From Cryptomeria japonica (taxonomy: Eukaryota; Streptophyta; Pinopsida; Cupressales; Cupressaceae): a stretch of DNA of 64,000 nt. The position numbers were made by a program, and so were the translations under genes. The notes under the pieces were generated by a model. It was not told where the DNA came from and searched no databases. It saw only the letters and a program-made list of their open reading frames with translations. The stretch spans positions 688,766,083 to 688,830,082 of the forward strand of contig NC_081412.1 of the NCBI RefSeq assembly GCF_030272615.1, written 5' to 3'. The stretch's first letter is position 1. Each line of letters opens with the position of its first letter. Of this stretch, positions 32,283 through 42,535 are shown one piece after another.

Positions 32283-33560
32283 ACTCTCTAACTCACGCCA
32301 GCATCCTCCTTGCCCGTGCTAAAATGGAAGCTTTGGAATAAGTATCGACATCCACCAAAGTGTTATGAGAACATTTTGGCCTCTATGTTTGCAGAAGGAA
32401 TAAGAATAAATAACGCATTGGCATGCTGATAAAACACAGATGTGGAAGGCATAAATAGGCTGCAAACTATTTGATAAAATGCCTTAAAGAAACATGGTTT
32501 CAATAGATATACACCACGGTTAAAATACATGTGCATTGCAAAGTATAATCACGATAGTCAAACTATCTAACAAATTGCATCAAAGAAGGTATTAAGCTAC
32601 ATACTCATACCAGCAAACCAAGGTGGAAACCATTTAAGCAACGAAGATAGAGGATTTTTGTCAGATGTTGTAGTTGCATTTGTTTTGGTAGACATGAATG
32701 CTTCGTAGAGCATAGATAGCTTGTGAATTATTTGACAGAATCCCTCAAAGAAATCTGGTCTCGTGGTATGTTATTGAATTTTGAAACTATCTAGCAAGTG
32801 AAAACCACAACCGTAAGGCTGAATTCAACAACCTTTGCCAGCATCCTCCCTGCCAACGATAAAATGGAAACTTCGAACCAGGAGTGAAGATACATTGGTT
32901 TTGCCAAACATTGGAGTTTGGAATGCATCTAAATCATGGGAGCAAAAATAATTATACTGCGAGATGTTTGGGTATATTTGTGTGCAGAACAAGTTACATA
33001 CGTATGACATGAAAATGGTCTAACAAAATGCCTTAAAAAGATGTCATCTCATCACGGTGTGCAGCACTGCAAAATTAATGCCTAATTAACTTCGCTGCAA
33101 TCTCCATTCTCCTCACTAGCTGGAGTCATCTACTGCAATGTTGATTACATCAAAGTGCCAAAGATAAATGATTTTTGTTAGATGTGAATCATAAGCATTG
33201 CCGATGTGTATGAGTAGCACGGGTGAGAGGGATAAAATAGTGACATTTAATTGGAAAGGAGGTAAATATTAGACTAATGGCTACAAAGAAAAAAAAAAAA
33301 ACCAGCAGTAGATCTCACGGATTCACTAGTAACAGAGCCAATCTAGTGGAGACGTAGCCAGTAGAGTGAGCATCTAAGCCAACATAGCAGATCGAGTTTT
33401 TGTTAGATGTCATTGTTCCAAATATACTAGTATACATACATGCAAGATGTGGAATCATTGATAGCACATCCAGATTGTTTAACAAAATTCCTCAAAGCGA
33501 TGTTATCTCTTACAATGGTCGCAAGATAAGCTGCAATGACTTAAGAAAAGCTTTAGAAAT
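32283..33560 (+). pseudogene. Heavily decayed PPR gene
   Basis: PPR words appear in order but in shifting frames: CCAGCATCCTCCTTGCC near 32302, CAAACTATTTGATAAAATGCC near 32463, TTTTGGTAGACATGAATGC near 32681, TTATTTGACAGAATCCCTC near 32728, TTTGCCAGCATCCTCCCTGC near 32833, and ATGCAAGATGTGGAATCATT near 33440 (the YxKCGxI motif). It is the same PLS type as the 24.8-kb fragment but far older. It precedes the X-LTR unit at 33.96 kb just as the 28.4-kb relic precedes LTR L0. Confidence 0.65.
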
Positions 33561-33956
33561 TTTATTTTGATAAGGGACACAAGCATTCAGGAACCGTTAA
33601 TGCAATTTATTTTTGAAAGGGTGTCAGAAATTTCATACAACTCAAGCAATGAAAGATATTGGATGCTGATGTCCTACTCTCCTCTGTCTTCCTTGAAGAC
33701 AACGAAAAAATATTTGGGCTTCAGGGAACGGGCACAACTACAATGGGCCGACGTAGGACGAGAAAGTCTATGTTGGAGTTTGAATAATAACCAGCTGCAA
33801 TGTGTTCTTTAGTTCTAACCCATCATCAACGTATACTCCAATTACATATCAGTTTCCTTGTATCTGGATAATGTCAGGTGAGACGTGCTTCCATTGAACA
33901 AAATTTTAGATAATATGAGCATACATGGTTTACCAAATGAACGATGCTTCAGGGCC

Positions 33957-34552
33957 AGGATTTGTTTGACAATTGGCCCTAAGAATGGACATGAGATTCA
34001 ATCTATTTCCCTGAGTGTGTCATCGGCTAACCCCACCACAGACATTGGTAACTTGAGCACCAACGAGGCCACACTACAAGCTAGTTTGATGGGTTCGGTT
34101 TCCAGTTCAATGGGTTGCAAGGTTTCCAATAAAAGTTCATTCACAGAGAGGATAAACAAATGGTACTTAAATCACTTGGTCATCAACAATACGGATGCAA
34201 TGATAGACTGGATCCGGTATGATCCCATCACCACACGCCCAGTGATTGAGAGTGAACCTCCCAAAATTTCACCCTGGACTAGAAATGTTGTGAGGTCCCC
34301 TTACAAAGCTTCCATTGAGTGAGGAGCAGTGATCTTTACCAGAGACAATTATCCAAAGCCAATCACATGGCACTTCTACAGGAAGTTCACGGAGGGACAA
34401 ACGTTGAAATGGAAAATACAAGTTTCCATTTGGTTAACCTATTGGCCAAATGCAGACAACATTCACTATTTCGAGACTAGATGCCATCATTTCTCTCAAG
34501 AAGTTGATCTTACATGGCAACAATATTCTTTTTGATTCACATCCGGTTGAAT
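33957..34552 (+). pseudogene. ORF X, copy 1: unknown LTR-associated protein
   Basis: Frames 33885-34322 and 34329-34535 are one ORF split by a single TGA (CGA-type site) at 34320. Shared with the copies at 46.1 and 46.6 kb are NKWYLNHLVINNTDAMIDWI, RYDPITTRPVIESEPPKISP, YPKPITWHFYRKFTEGQTLK and WPNADNIHYFETRCHHFSQE. About 200 residues, rich in Trp/Tyr/Thr; no known domain or catalytic motif recognised. It directly precedes the LTR U3, with which it forms one conserved block in all three copies. Confidence 0.65.
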
Positions 34553-35986
34553 TTTTGGAGTGGTGGTGAATTTTAGATAATTAACAAACATTGCAAGATG
34601 GCAGTAAAGGATTCTAGTTGATGTGATCACAATGGGTGTGTCCTAAAACAAAAGATATTGGTAGGTGAATACCTTGTTTCAATGATCAAGATACCGACAT
34701 ATGGAATAGATGGTGAAGTGATTACGAGAGAAAATGAAAATGATAGAATCCGAGGCACCTTAGAAGCTTGATTGATCGCCCCAAGGAATGTCATCACAAA
34801 GAAGGAAATGGAATGTTTGTGTCATACATATTATGAAAAGATAGGGAAAGATAGGTCAAAGTCTAGGTTTTGATATTAATCTATCATTTATCATGGATAA
34901 CATCTATATATATCATTTTTGTCTTTGAGATTTTGCAAAGGGTCTATATTAAAAGAGGTTTATCCATTATACATGATGTGAAGTTGGAATATGTTTCATC
35001 AAAGGAAAGTTGATGGCTAATGGCTACCTCATTATGCTAATGATCAAAGTAGCAACTTGTGGATGGTTGGATAGTGAGATGGTTACAAGCACCATAAATG
35101 AAACAAATGAAGATGGAGGCCACCTTGACAAAATCAACAAATGAATTATTTCTTTAATGTAATGGGTTTGATATTATTTTTGTAAAATGTGACTTATGTC
35201 ACTTATTGTAACCCAAGGTTAGAAAGTTGACTTCTTCTTCACATAAAAGTGTAGGTTACTAACTCTTTGAAATGTACATAGAAAAGAGTTAGTTATTAAC
35301 CCAGGATTGAAGTTGGTTATAAGGTAGTTATCCTATGAGCCTATAAATAGAAGGCTATTTGTGATGTTAAAGAGGGGACTTTTTACAGAGGGGAAAACTC
35401 TGCTGGAATTCCAGAAGAAACTTGTAATGACATTTTGACTTGCACTATGTATAGAAAGTATTTTGGAATTGTATATTTTCAAAAGGATAATGAAGAATAT
35501 GTCTTAGTTCGTGTGTTCTAAATGTATTCATGTGTTATCATTGTTGGTTTCTCGTATGTCAAATTGGTAGTCTTTTTATGCATATGTGATTTGTAAAATT
35601 GATGTGATGATGCACAAGAAACCTTTGGTATCTTAGTTTGAATGTGTTGAAGTATCTTATCTCTCTATATGTTGAGATTTGTCATTCTTCTTTATCGTCA
35701 TCTCATGGCTAAGCATATTACCTTATAATCTCCCCTTGTAATTTGTTGCGAATGTTGAGAAATATTAGTTGATGGTCGTATGTCTATTGTTGGGGTTTCT
35801 ATCTTTATTTCTTTTTAGTTCTATGTTTTCTCCTTTATGTACTTTTAGGTTAAAAGTACACAAAAATCCTAAACACCCCTATCATACGAGGGAGATACCC
35901 CTCTCAAACGTAGAGGAAGATCATGTTTCACAGAACGATCTCTCCAACTGTTGGAAGGTTTGTCACTTCTTATCGAGCAAACAGGG
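34553..35986 (+). mobile_element. LTR copy L1, 3'-truncated
   Basis: Matches L2 (reverse) and L3 over its length, starting near TTCTAGTTGATGTGATCACA. TATA box TATAAATA at 35342-35349 in GCCTATAAATAGAAGG; TTTTTACAGAGGGGAAAACT downstream. It ends at GAGCAAACAGGG (35986), missing the last ~50 bp present in L3, and is fused there to the inverted segment S. No gene inside; a 118-codon frame at 35769-36125 is a shadow shared by all copies. Confidence 0.8.
35342..35349 (+). promoter_or_regulatory. TATA box of LTR L1
   Basis: TATAAATA, conserved at the same place in L2 (45091-45098, minus) and L3 (47936-47943), each followed about 45 bp later by ACAGAGGGGAAAACTC. Confidence 0.7.
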
Positions 35987-35990
35987 TAAA

Positions 35991-36838
35991 CTTCAACTGC
36001 AACTTCAACCTTTGATGAAACCATTTCCTCTCTCAATACATTTGATGAACATTCATAACCTGGTATTTGAAGTTTCTTTCTTTTTTTCTTATTCTTTCTT
36101 TTTGATGAAATTTATAAGAGGTTAAGAATGCTCAAAAAGTGAGCATTTCTAACCTTCTTGACAAAGTGGGGCCCGCAAGGTTAAGAAATGAGGTTAGGAA
36201 TGCTCACTTTTTGAGCATTCCTAACCTTTTTGTGAAAGGTTAGAATTATGGGTTAGAAATGCTCATTGACAAAAGGTTAAGAAATGAGGTTAAGAATGCT
36301 CAAAAAGAGCATTTCTAACCTTCTACTTCAACGAACTATCCTTCAGACCTTGGAAACCATTGATCACAGAGAGGAATCAAGGAAGAATGCAACCAAAATT
36401 TTTAGACAAATTTTATCGCAAATAACGAGACATATTAAAATAATTTAAAATATTAAATTATTATTTAAGAAATAATTTAAATATTTTAAACTTATTGCTT
36501 TGGGTGGAGAAAAATGGCATAACTTTCAAACGGTAGGGACTTAGGTCCTGAAATTTGAAACACGTGTCAATGGTAGGGAAATGGGTCCACACAGTTATTT
36601 ACACCTCATGACGGAGCCTAGGATGAGATATTTTAATCATTTTGGGGCAACAAACACCCAAAATTGAAAATTGAAAATATGACAAAGTATGAACTGGGTT
36701 CAGGTGAACAAAATGACGCTTAGATCCCGACTATCAATTGATTTCCCTCAATTCATGGTAATTCTCAAAAATATTCCCATTTTCATATTTTGACTAGCAA
36801 TGACTTTGGATTGCATGTTCACTGCTTTCACATATACA
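35991..36838 (-). repeat. Right arm of the ~0.85-kb inverted repeat (segment S, copy 2)
   Basis: Reverse complement of 31358-32225 with scattered differences and small indels, including the perfect 15-bp-arm hairpin at 36192-36226. On the minus strand it follows the end of the internal region of the 37-46 kb element; at its other end it meets truncated LTR L1. Confidence 0.85.
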
Positions 36839-37209
36839 CCTATTGGATCTTCATTCAACATGAGAAAGATTTGAAATTCAAATTTTAGGTATGCCAAATA
36901 TGGGGGCAACAACTGGCTCTAACTGGTGACAAGGACTGCAAAGGATGCAGGATGAACCCAAAATCTCTGGTTCATAGGCTAGTCCACTATTCATTGGGCA
37001 ACAGAGTCAGAGAGGAAACACCATAGGGAATGGCTAGAGAAACCAGACACAAAACAAAAATGGAACGAACACAGCAAAACTTCTAACTAAATTATGTACA
37101 TGGTAGGCAAATCCCACCTCAAACTTCTCCAGGATTGTCATACAAAACCATTCACAGGCTGAGAGAAATAGGCACCTTTGCGGATAAGTGGCATGCATCC
37201 ATGTGGCAC
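36839..37209 (-). other. 3' non-coding part of the non-autonomous element
   Basis: About 370 bp between the stop of the repeat-protein ORF (minus) and segment S. No ORF, no clear polypurine tract. Confidence 0.4.
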
Positions 37210-37480
37210 CTATAAACTCAGCAGGCTGGCAAAATCAACATGCTGAAGATGAGAAATATCTTTGAGCAATGAACCAAACAACCATATCTCATCATAAATC
37301 TGTGAGCTCTCTTGAAGGATTTGGGTACCACTTTGAACATTATTGGCAATTTGTGGAATATTCTCAAGCATACCTATATCCTCTATCTGAAGATCCCTCT
37401 GATAGCCTGGTTTGCAATTAATTAATCCATGAATTGGACAACCTTCATATAATCTATGATGTGAAGAAACTTGAGTAGAC

Positions 37481-37485
37481 ATAAC
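37481..37485. other. Target-site duplication, left copy (ATAAC)
   Basis: ATAAC immediately before the copia 5' LTR; the matching ATAAC is at 42536-42540. Confidence 0.95.
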
Positions 37486-37947
37486 TGTTGAAATGTGGTG
37501 ATTGATCAGCAAAGTACTGTACACTCAGCATGTATCCTCGCCGGGGTTCGGGACCAAGCCAGGCCCTGGGCAAGGGTTCAAGAGCGGCAGCCCCCGAGAA
37601 AAGCGGGGGTTCGGGGGCGGGAACCCTCGAGAAATTTTTTTTTGGGTATTTTTTTGGATGAAAATCGACATTGTAATAAAACCCTAAAAGGATGACTTTG
37701 TTTGTTGCCCTAAAAACACATGTTATAAGCAGTTGGGATGCTTAAGGCATTGTAAGGTTGATGTACTATTTTTGCTGGATAATAAGAAAGATTGGACGAC
37801 TGTGTATGGTGGACGTAACCCATTCTGGGTGAACCACGTTAAATCTCTGTGTTATCCATGTCTTGTTTTATTTCTTTATCTTTTGTATTTAAATCTGCAT
37901 ATAATTGTTAGTTCATATTTGCTTCGGATCTGCTTGAAACCCTAACA
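37486..37947 (+). repeat. Copia 5' LTR
   Basis: TGTTGAAATG at the start and CCTAACA at the end. A G/C-rich block (CGGGGGTTCGGGGGCGGGAA, 37602-37621) follows the first 100 bp; the rest is AT-rich. TGTTATAAGCAG (37720-37731) may carry a weak TATA element. Confidence 0.9.
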
Positions 37948-37949
37948 AT

Positions 37950-37961
37950 TGGTATCAGAGC
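37950..37961 (+). other. Copia primer binding site
   Basis: TGGTATCAGAGC, the standard plant copia site complementary to the 3' end of initiator methionine tRNA, two bases after the LTR. Confidence 0.95.
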
Positions 37962-38008
37962 GAGGTTTTCTGTAAATTGGTGGGACTTTCAGATTTGAGT
38001 GGGAGCAA

Positions 38009-41000
38009 TGGAGGATTCCAAATTCAAGGTCAAAAAGTTTAACGGCCAGAATTATCAGTTATGAAAAATGCAGATGGAGGATTACTTGTATCAAAAGGAT
38101 TTGTGGTGACCATTGGAAGGAAAGGCAAAGAAACCGACCACAATGTCAGATGAAGAGTGGGACATTTTAGATAGAAAGGCACTGGGATCCATTTGATTGT
38201 GCCTTGCACCGTTTGTAACATTCAATATAATAGAAGCAAAAATGACTGTAGATTTGATGGCGACATTGGCTAATTTGTATGAGAAACCCTCAGCTTCGAA
38301 TAAGGTATTTCTTATGAAGCGTCTGTTTAATTTGAAAATGAGTGAGGGAGGATCTGTAGCGGAGAACTTAAATGAATTTAATACAATTACCAGTCAATTG
38401 TCTTCGGTAAAAATTACTTTTGCAGAAGAGGTTAGGGCTCTCTTGATTTTATGTTCTTTGCTAGAAAGCTGGAATAGCTTGGTTATGGTTGTAAGTAACT
38501 CTGTCTCTGGTAAAAATACTTTGGTATTTGATGATATTGTTGGTGTTATCCTAAGTGAGGAAATGCGAAGGAAAAGCACAAGTGAGACTCCAACATCATC
38601 GGGTAGTGTTTTGAATGTGGAGAACAGAGGAAGATCAAAGGAAAGAGGAAAAGGCCCTGGGAATGAGAAGTCACGAAGGAAGTCAAAGAAAGGACGCTCT
38701 CAATCTAGAGGAAAGAAAGATTGCTGGTATTGCGGAAAGCCTGGTCATCTAAAGAAAGACTGTTGGTCTCGGAAAAACAAAGAAGGAGACACAAATGAAA
38801 ATGACACTAAGGAAGCTAATATTGCAAGTAATACTTTACAAGATGCTTTAATCTTATGTTTGGATAATGTTAATGATTCCTAAGTAATAGATTCTGGGGC
38901 TTCATTTCATGCTACACCCCATAGAAAATATTTTCTAGATTATGTTCTAGGTGATTTTGGACAGGTATATTTGGGTGATGATGAGCCCTGCCAAATTGTT
39001 GGAAAAGGAAAGATAAAGATCAAGTTGTAGAATGGAATTGACTAGTTTCTGCACGAGGTAAGACATGTTCCTAATTTAAGAAGAAATTTAATTTCTGCAG
39101 GGAAACTAGGTAGTGAAGGTTGCATAGTTACCCTCTTAGACAGTATGTGGAAGGTCACTAAAGGATCATTAGTAATAGCCAAAGGTGCGAAGGTAGGCAC
39201 ATTATATCTATGTACAGGTAACACTTACTCTACCCTAGCTGCTACAGATAAAGTTACTGCAGGGACAACAACAATAAATCTTGCAAGAACAGATTCGATA
39301 ATGTGGTACCATAGACTTGGACACATGAGTGAGAAAGGGATGAAAACCCTTCACTCCAAAAATATATTGCTAGGACTAGAGAAGATTGATTTAGAGTTTT
39401 GTGAAAACTGTGTTTATGGTAAACAGAAAAGAGTCAGATTTCTCAAGGTTGGGAAAGAGAAGAAGAGTGAGAAGTTAGAGCTTGTACATTCAGATGTATG
39501 GGGACTGGCTTAGGTATCATCTCTTGGTGGCTCTTGTTATTATGTTATTTTTATTGATGACTCAACCAGAAAAACATGGGTATATTTCCTAAAACAAAAA
39601 TCAGATGTTTTTGAAACTTTTAAGAAATGGAAAGCTTTGGTTGAGAATGAGACAGGAAAAAAGTTGAAGTGTCTCAGATCGGATAATGGAGGTGAGTATT
39701 GCAGCAAAGCATTTGAAGATTACTGCTCCTTAAATGGGATTCGAAAGTAGAAGACAGTTCTAGGAACTCCACAGGACCACAGGAAAATGGTGTGTCAGAG
39801 AGAATGAATAGGACTATCATGGAATGTGCGAGGAGCATGAGATTACATGTTGGATTGCCCTTACATTTTTGGGCAGATGCTATACATACTGCTGTCTATT
39901 TGATAAATAGAGGACCTTCAACCCCTTTGGATGGTGGTATTCCAGAGGAGGCATGGACTGGTAAAAAGGTAAATTATTCTTTTCTAAAAACTTTTGGTTG
40001 TGAAGCTTTTGTCCATGTTGATAAAGAGAATAGAACCAAGCTTGATGGTAAATCTCAGAAATGTACCTTCATTGGATATGGGATAGATGAATATGGCTAT
40101 CGGTTATGGGATTTTGAAAATAAGAAAATAATTAGAAGTAGAGATGTTATATTCAATGAGAAGGTCATGTATAAAGAACAGATGCAGGAAAAGAACTATG
40201 AACAGGACAAACAAGAATATGTGGTGTTGGATGAGATTCCTGAAAATGAAATGCCACAGGTACCTGATGCTCAGCAACAATAGATTGTCCCACAAACTCC
40301 TGCAAGTTTTAGACATTCTACGAGGACAAGTAGACCCCCTGAAAGATTTTCTCCTTCTTTGTATTCTATTTTATTAACGGATTTTGGTGAGCCAGAAGAA
40401 TATGAAGAAGCAACGCAGGTAGATGCCAAACAACAGTGGGAGCTAGGCATGAAAGAGGAGATGGACTCCTTGATGAAAAATAAGACTTGGGACTTAGTCC
40501 CTTTACCTGTAGAAAAAATAGCCTTGCCTAACAAATGGGTTTATCGGCTAAAGGAGGAGGAAGGAGGTCAGAAAAGATATAAGGCCAGATTTGTGGTAAA
40601 AGGTTTTGCACAGAAAAAGGGTATAGATTATGATGAAATATTTTCTCCAGTTGTAAAAATGACTTCAATTAGAACTGTACTTAGTCTTGTAGCTGTAGAT
40701 GATTTACATCTTGAACAATTAGATATCAAAACAACTTTTCTCCATGGAGATTTAGAGGAGGAAATTTACATGTTGCAACCACAGGGATATGAGGTCAAAG
40801 GTAAGGAGAACTTGGTGTGAAGGTTGAAGAAAAGTCTGTATGGCCTAAAGCAAGCACCCTGACAATGGTATTTAAAATTTGATAGTTTCATGGCTGAACA
40901 TGGTTATCATAGATGTCATTCTGATCATTGAGTATATTTTAAGAGATTTGATAATGGCAGTTATATTATCCTGTTGCTTTATGTTGATGACATGCTTGTT

Positions 41001-41942
41001 GTTGGGTCTAACATGTAACATATAAATGATCTTAAACAGAAATTAGCTAGGTCATTTGCTATGAAGGATTTGGGTGCAGCTAAGCAAATTCTCGGTATGA
41101 GGATTACACGGGACAGGAAAAATAAAACCTTGAATTTGTCCCAAAGTGAGTATATAAAGAAGGTGTTGAAAAGATTTAACATGCAAGATGCAAAAGCAGT
41201 TAGTACACCTTTGGCTAGTCATTTCAAATTGACTAAGGAGATGTGCCCAAAGGCACAGGAAGAGGTTAATAAAATGTCTAACATCCCGTATTCATCAACT
41301 GTTGGCAGTCTGATTTATGCAATGGTATGCACAAGGCCAGATATTGCACATGCAGTGGGAGTTGTGAGCAGGTTTATGAGTAATCCGGGTATGGAACATT
41401 GGAATGCTATGAAATGGATTCTTCAGTATTTGAAAGGAACTACTACGAAGGCATAATGTTTCAAAGGATCTAATGCTGCTCTGAGTGGATTTGTTGACTT
41501 TGATCTGGCAGGTGATATTGATTCACGGAGGAGTACTACAGGGTATGTTTTACTATAGGGGGAACTGCAGTTAGTTGGATTTCTAGGCCGCAAAAGGTTG
41601 TTGCACTTTCAACCACTGAAGCTGAGTATGTTGCTGCTACAGAAGCCAGCAAGGAGATGATTTGGTTACAATGTTTTCTAGAGGAATTGGGTCAAACACA
41701 AGAGGATAGCCCATTGTATACTGATAGCTAGAGTGCCATTCATCTTGCGAAGAACTCTGCTTTTCATTCAAGGACAAAGCATATTCAGCTCAGGTACCAC
41801 TTCATCTGGATTGTTTTGGAGGAGGGTCAGTTACAGCTTGAGAAGATTCACACAAGTGAGAATCCTACCGATATGTTCACAAAGGCAGTTCCATAGGAGA
41901 AGCTGATTTCTTCATCAGTTTTTGTTGGTCTTCTTGATTGAT
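38009..41942 (+). pseudogene. Copia gag-pol polyprotein, broken
   Basis: Start ATG 38009 (MEDSKFKVKKFNGQNYQ). Gag has the UBN2 region (FLMKRLFNLKMSEGGSVAEN) and a zinc knuckle CWYCGKPGHLKKDC near 38723. Protease VIDSGASFHAT (38888) keeps the DSG triad. Integrase keeps the HHCC finger (WYHRLGHMSEKGMKTL...CENC) and D, D, E positions (HSDVWG, RSDNGGEY, ENGVSERMN). Reverse transcriptase has YVDD at 40980-40991; RNase H has LSTTEAEYVAATEA and RTKHIQLRYHF. Defects: about 18 in-frame stops, most TAG for CAG or TGA for CGA; an 8-bp tandem duplication (CCACAGGA twice, 39770-39785) shifts the frame inside integrase; one T is lost near 41548. Not functional. Confidence 0.93.
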
Positions 41943-42066
41943 AATTGTGGAATTTATACCAGTCGAGTCCTAGTGTTTTATCCAGTGGATGTTGCATGTA
42001 CAGTGGTGTCGTGTAGTATCAGTCTCCAAGTGGGAGATTGTTCGGTGTGGAGCCTGATCAGTCTCC

Positions 42067-42076
42067 AAGTGGGAGA
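42067..42076 (+). other. Copia polypurine tract
   Basis: AAGTGGGAGA directly before the 3' LTR, the usual plant copia form. The same AGTCTCCAAGTGGGAGATTG occurs 39 bp earlier at 42021-42040, so the tract is duplicated. Confidence 0.85.
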
Positions 42077-42077
42077 T

Positions 42078-42535
42078 TGTTGAAATGTAGTGACTGATCA
42101 GCAAAGTACTGTACACTCAGCACGTATCCTTGTCGGGGTCTGGGGCTAGGCCGGGCCCCGGGCAGGGGTTCGGGGGCGGTAACCCCCAAGAAAAGTGAGG
42201 GTTTGGGGGCGGGAGCCCCCGAGAAAATTTTTTGTGGGTATTTTTTTTTATGAAAACCGACATTGTAACCCTAAAAAGGCCGACTTTGTTTGTTGCCCTA
42301 AAAACACATGTTATAAGCGGCTGGGATGCTTAAGGCATTGTAAGGTTGATGTACTATTTTTGCTGGATAATAAGAAAGATTGGACGGCTGTGTATGGTGG
42401 ACGTAACCCATTCTGGGTGAACCATGTTAAATCTCTGTGTTATCTATGTCTTGTTTTATTTCTTTATCTTTTGCATTTAAATCTACATATAATTGTTAGT
42501 TCATATTTGCTTCAGATCTGCTTGAAACCCTAACA
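42078..42535 (+). repeat. Copia 3' LTR
   Basis: Begins TGTTGAAATG, ends CCTAACA, followed by target duplication ATAAC (42536-42540). Confidence 0.9.

Larger units (their letters stand above)
37486..42535 (+). mobile_element. Ty1/copia LTR retrotransposon, full length, decayed
   Basis: 5050 bp with 462- and 458-bp LTRs, a primer binding site for initiator-Met tRNA, gag, protease, integrase, reverse transcriptase and RNase H in copia order, a polypurine tract and a perfect ATAAC target duplication. It interrupts the minus-strand repeat-protein ORF. The LTRs differ by dozens of mainly transition changes, so the insertion is much older than the 48.7-56.5 kb element. Confidence 0.95.

Noticed and set aside
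35769-36125. Repeated ORF starting MMVVCLLLGFLSLFLFSSMF in LTR copies (also 44408-44692, 48363-48584)
   Set aside because: Looks like a signal peptide but is the T-rich R region of the LTR read in one frame; the length varies freely between copies and there is no downstream domain.
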